A stretch of DNA of 64,000 nt, taken from contig NZ_JHYY01000025.1 of NCBI RefSeq assembly GCF_000621205.1, positions 1-64,000 of the forward strand, written 5' to 3'. Below the pieces are notes generated by a model. The model was not told the DNA's origin. It did no database searches and saw only the letters and a program-made list of their open reading frames with translations. A program made the translations under genes and the position numbers. The DNA comes from Halotalea alkalilenta DSM 17697 (GTDB taxonomy: Bacteria > Pseudomonadota > Gammaproteobacteria > Pseudomonadales > Halomonadaceae). Shown piece after piece: positions 60,377-64,000 of this stretch. Every line of letters starts with the position of its first letter. Within the stretch, counting starts at the first letter, position 1.

Positions 60377-61074
60377 ACATCCCGAACGAAGAGATAGCCT
60401 TTGCTGCGCACGGTCTTGATCCGCTGGGGATGGTGAGGATCGTCGCCGATCTTCGGCCGGATCCTCGAGACACGCACGTCGATCGAACGATCCTGCCCAT
60501 CGTACTTGATCCCCCGCAGGGCGGAGAATATCTCCTCGCGGGTCAGCACACGGCCAGCGTTGGAGGCCAGGAACCAGAGCAGGTCGAACTCAGCGCTGGT
60601 CAGGTCGATGCGCTCGGCGTTGAGCCAGGCTTCGCGAGTGCCGGAATCGATCACCAGGTCGCGAAACTCGAGGCGCGCCTCGGCGGGCGCGCTCTCGAGC
60701 ACTTCGGAGCGACGCAGCAGCGCGCGCATGCGCGCCAGCAGCACCCGTGGAGGCACCGGCTTGGGGACGTAGTCATCGGCGCCCATCTCGAGCCCGAGCA
60801 CCTGGTCCATGTCATCGGTCCGCGCGGTCAGCATCAGAATCGGCCCGGGGAACTGCGGACGTACGCGACGGCAGATGGACAGCCCATCCTCGCCCGGCAG
60901 CATGAGATCGAGGATCACCAGATCGGGACGAAGTGCCAGAATCCGCTCGACGCCTTTCGCACCGTCGTGTTCGACACTGACCTGGAAGCCACTGCCCTCC
61001 AGGTACTCCCGCGTCAGCGACGCGAGACGCTCGTCATCCTCGATGATCAGGATATGGTCGTTACGAGTTTCCAA
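60373..61074 (-). CDS. OmpR-family response regulator, RstA-like
   Basis: This is 233 residues from a TTG start at 61074, which follows GGAG at 6 nt; no ATG fits. The receiver domain has the acidic pair in IIEDDERL, phospho-acceptor D56 in LVILDLMLPGEDG and the conserved Lys in DDYVPKPV. The C-terminal winged-helix DNA-binding domain ends VSRIRPKIGDDPHHPQRIKTVRSKGYLF. It is operonic with the kinase. RstA assignment is by resemblance of both partners; the regulon is unknown. Confidence 0.9.
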   Translation of the reverse strand: METRNDHILIIEDDERLASLTREYLEGSGFQVSVEHDGAKGVERILALRPDLVILDLMLPGEDGLSICRRVRPQFPGPILMLTARTDDMDQVLGLEMGADDYVPKPVPPRVLLARMRALLRRSEVLESAPAEARLEFRDLVIDSGTREAWLNAERIDLTSAEFDLLWFLASNAGRVLTREEIFSALRGIKYDGQDRSIDVRVSRIRPKIGDDPHHPQRIKTVRSKGYLFVRDV

Positions 61075-61204
61075 GACGCGCTCCAAGGCTCGAAGTCGTA
61101 TGACGCCGTCATATCGAGGGTTCAATCATGACGGCGAATGGAGATACTGAGATTCGGGGGCTTTTATACCTTGATCGCCATGATGCTGACAAAACAAACG
61201 TAAC

Positions 61205-61219
61205 TAATGACAGTCATTA
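61205..61219. promoter_or_regulatory. 7-1-7 palindrome, Fur-box-like
   Basis: TAATGAC-A-GTCATTA is perfectly symmetric. With the adjoining TATCATTT it reads on the minus strand as AATGATAATGACTGTC, which shares about 13 of 16 bases with the matching part of the Fur consensus. It lies about 130 bp upstream of the response regulator. Confidence 0.4.
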
Positions 61220-61582
61220 TCATTTCCGGCGAATACGGGAGGCGCCCCGTCAAGCCCAATTGAAAACCGCTTTCCGATAGAAAATTTTTCTGGCCCATTG
61301 CGCCCAAGCAGGACGCGGATCGAACTCCCGATCTCGAAACATACACAGCTTAGTCACAACTTATCCACTTGTGGGGGGAGGCTATCGACTCTATCGTGGC
61401 CGAGGAGATTCCCGTCCCGAGGCGTTAGCGACGCAGTATCGAGCCTCGAGGTTCCAAACCACCGTGCGGCAGCATGCGGACTCGGCCCAGCCCTTGCAGG
61501 GGCGCGCTGAATCGCTCGACGAAGCGGCGGCACCGTACGAGTTCTTGAAGTCCCGGCAAGATCGTTTCAAACGACTTTTTTC

Positions 61583-61604
61583 GAACTGATTGAGAACTGA
61601 TTGA
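61583..61604 (+). repeat. Tandem duplication of GAACTGATTGA
   Basis: Two exact, adjoining 11-bp copies lie immediately before the AAAGGA ribosome-binding-site-like sequence of the micro-ORF. Confidence 0.9.
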
Positions 61605-61617
61605 AAGGACACGAGAG

Positions 61618-61659
61618 ATGCCAAAGCCAACGTTTCGTGACCCTGGCCCCGTGCCCTAG
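61618..61659 (+). CDS. Possible 13-residue proline-rich leader peptide
   Basis: An ATG with AAAGGA at 11 nt and GAGAG directly before it opens a frame encoding MPKPTFRDPGPVP. Five of the thirteen residues are proline. A strong hairpin begins 17 nt after its stop. The layout resembles a leader peptide with an attenuator, but nothing shows that it is translated. Confidence 0.25.
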   Translation: MPKPTFRDPGPVP

Positions 61660-61675
61660 CACGGCGCAACAACGA

Positions 61676-61707
61676 GAAACGCCCAGTGTTGCAGCACTGG
61701 GCGTTTC
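61676..61707 (+). terminator. Strong intrinsic-type hairpin
   Basis: A perfect 13-bp stem GAAACGCCCAGTG-TTGCAG-CACTGGGCGTTTC stands alone in the gap about 150 bp upstream of the Cas2-like gene. It has only a short T tract on either side. Confidence 0.6.
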
Positions 61708-61859
61708 GAGCGGCTCCGAAGGTTGCAGCCTCCGGGGCGAATGTCAGGCAGGCTTCCGACCTCCCCACTACGTGTTTCCAATAGTGGTCGGAATTCCTGT
61801 CGCCGTCAATCTCGCGCCGAAAAAATGGTGCGAGTAGCCGATGCAAGAGGAATCCGACC

Positions 61860-62150
61860 ATGGATCGCTACATCATCACCTGCGACATTCCCGCCGACAC
61901 CGAGCGCTATGACAAGGTGCTCCAGGCGCTGTCCAAGTGCGGCAGCTTCACCCGCGTCACCGACTCCACCTGGCTGGTCGCCACCCGGCTGCCGACGCGC
62001 GAGCTGTTCCTGCGCCTGCGCATGCACACCCACGCCCAGGACACCCTCTACCTGCTCCGCTTCGACGAGGCCCTGGAGGGTTTTGGCCCGCGCCGGATAA
62101 ATCAGTGGATCGAACTCACCGAGAACCAGCCCCGCGCGGCCAACGGCTGA
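61860..62150 (+). CDS. Small Cas2/VapD-fold-like protein of unknown function
   Basis: This 96-residue protein starts RYIITCDIPADTERYDKVLQALSKCG and continues VTDSTWLVAT. The pattern is a beta strand ending in Asp (D9), a helix, then the strand with the S-T-W-L signature. It resembles the ferredoxin-like fold of Cas2 and related stand-alone proteins. No cas1, other cas gene or CRISPR array is in the window. AAGAGGAA lies about 10 nt upstream of the ATG. Nuclease activity, toxin-like action or simple structural similarity are all possible. The assignment is from pattern only. Confidence 0.6.
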   Translation: MDRYIITCDIPADTERYDKVLQALSKCGSFTRVTDSTWLVATRLPTRELFLRLRMHTHAQDTLYLLRFDEALEGFGPRRINQWIELTENQPRAANG

Positions 62151-62211
62151 CGCCGGGGGCACGCCCCAGGCGACTGCCGTGGAGGGCTTTGCCGGTATGC
62201 GCGGCCGTCGA

Positions 62212-63150
62212 TCAAGCATTGATCGCCGCGGCCTGTCCCTCCCGCCGAGCGGCGGCCAGCAGCGCACCTATGCTGCAGCTGGCGATCCGCGCCCGCGCGC
62301 TGTCGGAGCGGCTGGTGAGCACGATCGGAACGCGAGCGCCGAGCACGATCCCGGCCGCCTCCGCACCGGCCAGGTAGATCAGCTGCTTGGCCAGTATGTT
62401 GCCCGCCTCGAGATCCGGTACCAGCAGGATATCCGGGTCACCGGCGACCTCCGAGCGAATCCCTTTGATCCGCGCGGCCTCGGCGCTGATCGCATTGTCG
62501 AAAGCCAGCGGTCCGTCGAGCAGCGCGCCCTCGATCTGCCCCCGATGGGACATGACCACCAGGGCCGCCGCCTCGATCGTCGAAGGCAGCTTCGCGCTGA
62601 TGGTCTCGACCGCGGAGAGGATCGCCACCTTGGGGCGATCGACATGCAGCACTTTCAGCAGATCGATGGCGTTGCGGCAGATATCGGCCTTGTCGTCCAG
62701 GGAGGGGAATATGTTCACCGCCGCATCGGTGACGAACAGCGGCTTGTGGTAGCTCGGCACGCTCATTGCGAATACGTGGCTCAAGCGACGTTCGGTGCGC
62801 AGCCCGCCTTGTCGCGCGGTCACGGCGTGCAGCAGCTCGTCGCTGTGCAGGCTCCCTTTCATCAACATCTCGGCCCGACCCTCGAGCACCATCGCGACGC
62901 CCCGCTCGGCCGCTTCGTGGCTATGGGGCACATCCTCAAGCGGCAGGTCGCTGATGTCGACCCCCGCCTCCCGGGCGGTCGCCTCGATCTTGCCGCGCGG
63001 TCCCACCAGGATCGGCGAGATCAGGCCCAGCGCGGCCGCGTCCAATGCGCCCTTCAACGCACCAGCCTCACAAGGGTGGACCACCACCGTGACGATCGGC
63101 GGCAAGCCGGCGCAGCGTTCGATCAATTCCTGATAATGATCATGGGACAT
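62212..63150 (-). CDS. Phosphate acetyl/butyryltransferase family protein
   Basis: This 312-residue single-domain PTA_PTB protein transfers an acyl group between CoA and phosphate. Recognisable segments are MLMKGSLHSDELLHAV, LSHVFAMSVPSYHKPLFVTDAAVNIFP and GIVLGARVPIVLTSRSDS, the phosphate/CoA-binding end. GAGGA lies 4 nt before the ATG at 63150; the in-frame extension upstream overlaps the next gene and is rejected. It is 19 bp downstream of the dihydroorotate dehydrogenase-like gene, so both are probably one operon. Acetyl versus longer acyl specificity is not settled. Confidence 0.85.
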   Translation of the reverse strand: MSHDHYQELIERCAGLPPIVTVVVHPCEAGALKGALDAAALGLISPILVGPRGKIEATAREAGVDISDLPLEDVPHSHEAAERGVAMVLEGRAEMLMKGSLHSDELLHAVTARQGGLRTERRLSHVFAMSVPSYHKPLFVTDAAVNIFPSLDDKADICRNAIDLLKVLHVDRPKVAILSAVETISAKLPSTIEAAALVVMSHRGQIEGALLDGPLAFDNAISAEAARIKGIRSEVAGDPDILLVPDLEAGNILAKQLIYLAGAEAAGIVLGARVPIVLTSRSDSARARIASCSIGALLAAARREGQAAAINA

Positions 63151-63169
63151 CGTGTCCTCGCTCCTTCGC

Positions 63170-64000
63170 TCATCGATGGCTGACGCTGCTGGCGTAATGC
63201 TCGATAAGATGGATGTAGTTGGCGCGCTCGTAGACACCAGCGGTATGCGCGCGCAAGCGATCGCGGCTCATCACCCCCCGCAGGCCATCCAGCGAAGGTA
63301 CTTGCCGGGCCTCGCACCAGGCTTCGAGGCCCGCCAGCAGCGTGGCGATATGCCCTGGGCCGTGACGCATCACCGCCGAAGTGGTCATCACTACGTCCGC
63401 CCCGGCAAGCAGGTACTTGATCACCTGGTCGGCGCTCTCCACTCCGATCGACCCCGCTAGCGAACAGTCCAACCGTCCGGCAAGCACCGCGATCCATAGC
63501 AGAGAGAGGCGCATTTCGGCCGGCCGGCTCAGTTCCAGCTCGCTGGAGAGCTTCATTTGCAGCAGATCGATATCCGGTTGCAGATAGCGGTTGAACACCA
63601 CCAGCCCGTTGGCGCCGGTTTCGACGAAACGCTGCGCCATGTTGCCGATCGAGCTGAAGTAGGCCGGCATCTTCACTACCACCGGAATCCGCACCTCGCG
63701 CCGCACCGAGGCGAGCACGTCGAGATAGCGCTGCTCGATCGCTGCGCCGGATACGCCGATATCGACCGGCACGTAATAGATGTTGAGCTCCAGTCCATCG
63801 GCACCGGCTTCTTCGATCTGGGCCGCATAGTCGGCCCAACCGCTTGGCGTGGAGCCGTTGAGACTGGCGAACACCGGCACATCGAGCGCCCCCTTGGCCT
63901 TGCGGATCAGCTCGAGGTAGCTGTCCGGTGCGACGCCGTAGGGGCCGTCCAACGCTTGGGTGGGAAGATAGGACTGCGCTTCGGGATTGTTGGCCTCGCC
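63170..64000 (-). CDS. Dihydroorotate dehydrogenase-like flavoprotein (partial, 5' end beyond window)
   Basis: The frame is open to the window edge (276 codons visible plus stop). It shows a TIM-barrel FMN protein of the DHOD-like group: VPVFASLNGSTPSGWADYAAQIEEAGADGLELNIYY, VVKMPAYFSSIGNMAQRFVETGANGLVVFNR, and a phosphate-binding SLAGSIGVESADQVIKYLLAGADVVMTTSA. It lacks the PyrD active-site base context and is not the pyrimidine enzyme. Such genes often accompany pyruvate:ferredoxin oxidoreductase genes, which could lie to the right. Confidence 0.8.
   Translation of the reverse strand, partial: GEANNPEAQSYLPTQALDGPYGVAPDSYLELIRKAKGALDVPVFASLNGSTPSGWADYAAQIEEAGADGLELNIYYVPVDIGVSGAAIEQRYLDVLASVRREVRIPVVVKMPAYFSSIGNMAQRFVETGANGLVVFNRYLQPDIDLLQMKLSSELELSRPAEMRLSLLWIAVLAGRLDCSLAGSIGVESADQVIKYLLAGADVVMTTSAVMRHGPGHIATLLAGLEAWCEARQVPSLDGLRGVMSRDRLRAHTAGVYERANYIHLIEHYASSVSHR

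Larger units (their letters stand above)
61075..61859. other. 785-bp non-coding region between the response regulator and the Cas2-like gene
   Basis: No conserved gene is visible. The region contains a 7-1-7 palindrome (61205-61219), two near-DnaA boxes (61350-61369) and a weak palindrome followed by T6 (61562-61581). It also contains an 11-bp tandem duplication (61583-61604), a 13-codon micro-ORF (61618-61659) and a 13-bp-stem hairpin (61676-61707). An open frame on the minus strand across 61391-61861 lacks family resemblance. A small RNA gene in the 61320-61590 part is possible but could not be identified. Confidence 0.55.

Noticed and set aside
61350-61369. A replication origin based on DnaA-like boxes
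   Set aside because: Only two imperfect boxes, no 13-mer unwinding array, and no dnaA/dnaN/gidA neighbourhood.
61391-61861. 156-codon minus-strand frame in the non-coding region
   Set aside because: No ribosome-binding site, no domain resemblance, and it runs through the hairpin, tandem repeat and micro-ORF.
61075-62150. A CRISPR locus next to the Cas2-like gene
   Set aside because: No direct repeats of 24-40 bp with regular spacers exist here; the only tandem repeat is two adjoining 11-mers.

Overview
The window is a high-GC stretch of a gammaproteobacterial chromosome. Protein similarities and gene order point to the Oceanospirillales, most likely Halomonadaceae; this is inferred from the sequence alone. 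Conserved blocks include mrcA // pilMNOPQ-aroK-aroB, rpmE // priA-argS-SPOR-hslVU-DUF971, and ubiE-ubiJ-ubiB-hisE-tatABC. About 55 protein genes are supported. I see no tRNA, rRNA, CRISPR array, prophage or complete insertion sequence. Several starts are GTG or TTG and were chosen by ribosome-binding site.

Layout. 0.2-9.6 kb carries a gamma-glutamyltransferase, a DszC/SfnB-type acyl-CoA dehydrogenase-like flavoprotein, a GNAT enzyme coupled to a PEP mutase/isocitrate lyase-family enzyme, a ChaC-type glutathione-degrading enzyme, an NCS2 permease, a divergent FAD-dependent reductase and a LysR regulator. 9.6-20 kb has a PACE efflux pump divergent from that LysR gene, a DAACS symporter, gltBD (ammonia assimilation) and a CitMHS citrate transporter. 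20.3-29 kb is aroB-aroK-pilQPONM read leftward, with PBP1A (mrcA) read rightward. 29-40 kb has a DUF481 protein, a 0.6-kb repeat field, a serine esterase, L31, PriA, ArgS, an FtsN-like SPOR protein, a fructosamine-kinase-like protein, HslVU and a DUF971 protein. 40.4-48.5 kb is a compact beta-oxidation operon: tetR-fadE-thiolase-multifunctional fadJ-like-fadD. 48.7-55.3 kb carries ubiquinone biosynthesis genes (ubiE, ubiJ, ubiB and a convergent UbiH-type hydroxylase), hisE and the complete Tat translocase. 55.3-61.1 kb has gloA, tag, a YdjM-type membrane protein, metR and an RstAB-like two-component system. 61.1-64 kb holds a 785-bp non-coding stretch, an orphan Cas2-fold-like small protein, a PTA/PTB-family acyltransferase and a partial dihydroorotate dehydrogenase-like protein.

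How the genes fit together. GltBD makes glutamate, while Ggt, ChaC and GloA all act on glutathione or its adducts. The fad cluster contains the enzymes from CoA activation to thiolysis under one TetR regulator, whose likely operator is a perfect 9-6-9 inverted repeat. Most genes are household functions. The unexplained material is intergenic. It comprises a 173-175-bp tandem repeat family placed in sense orientation behind two unrelated genes, a ~390-bp element bounded by near-identical inverted hairpins between two convergent operons, and a micro-ORF plus hairpin cassette upstream of the orphan Cas2-like gene. I found no clear evidence of a complete new multi-gene system; these three loci are the best candidates for something undescribed.
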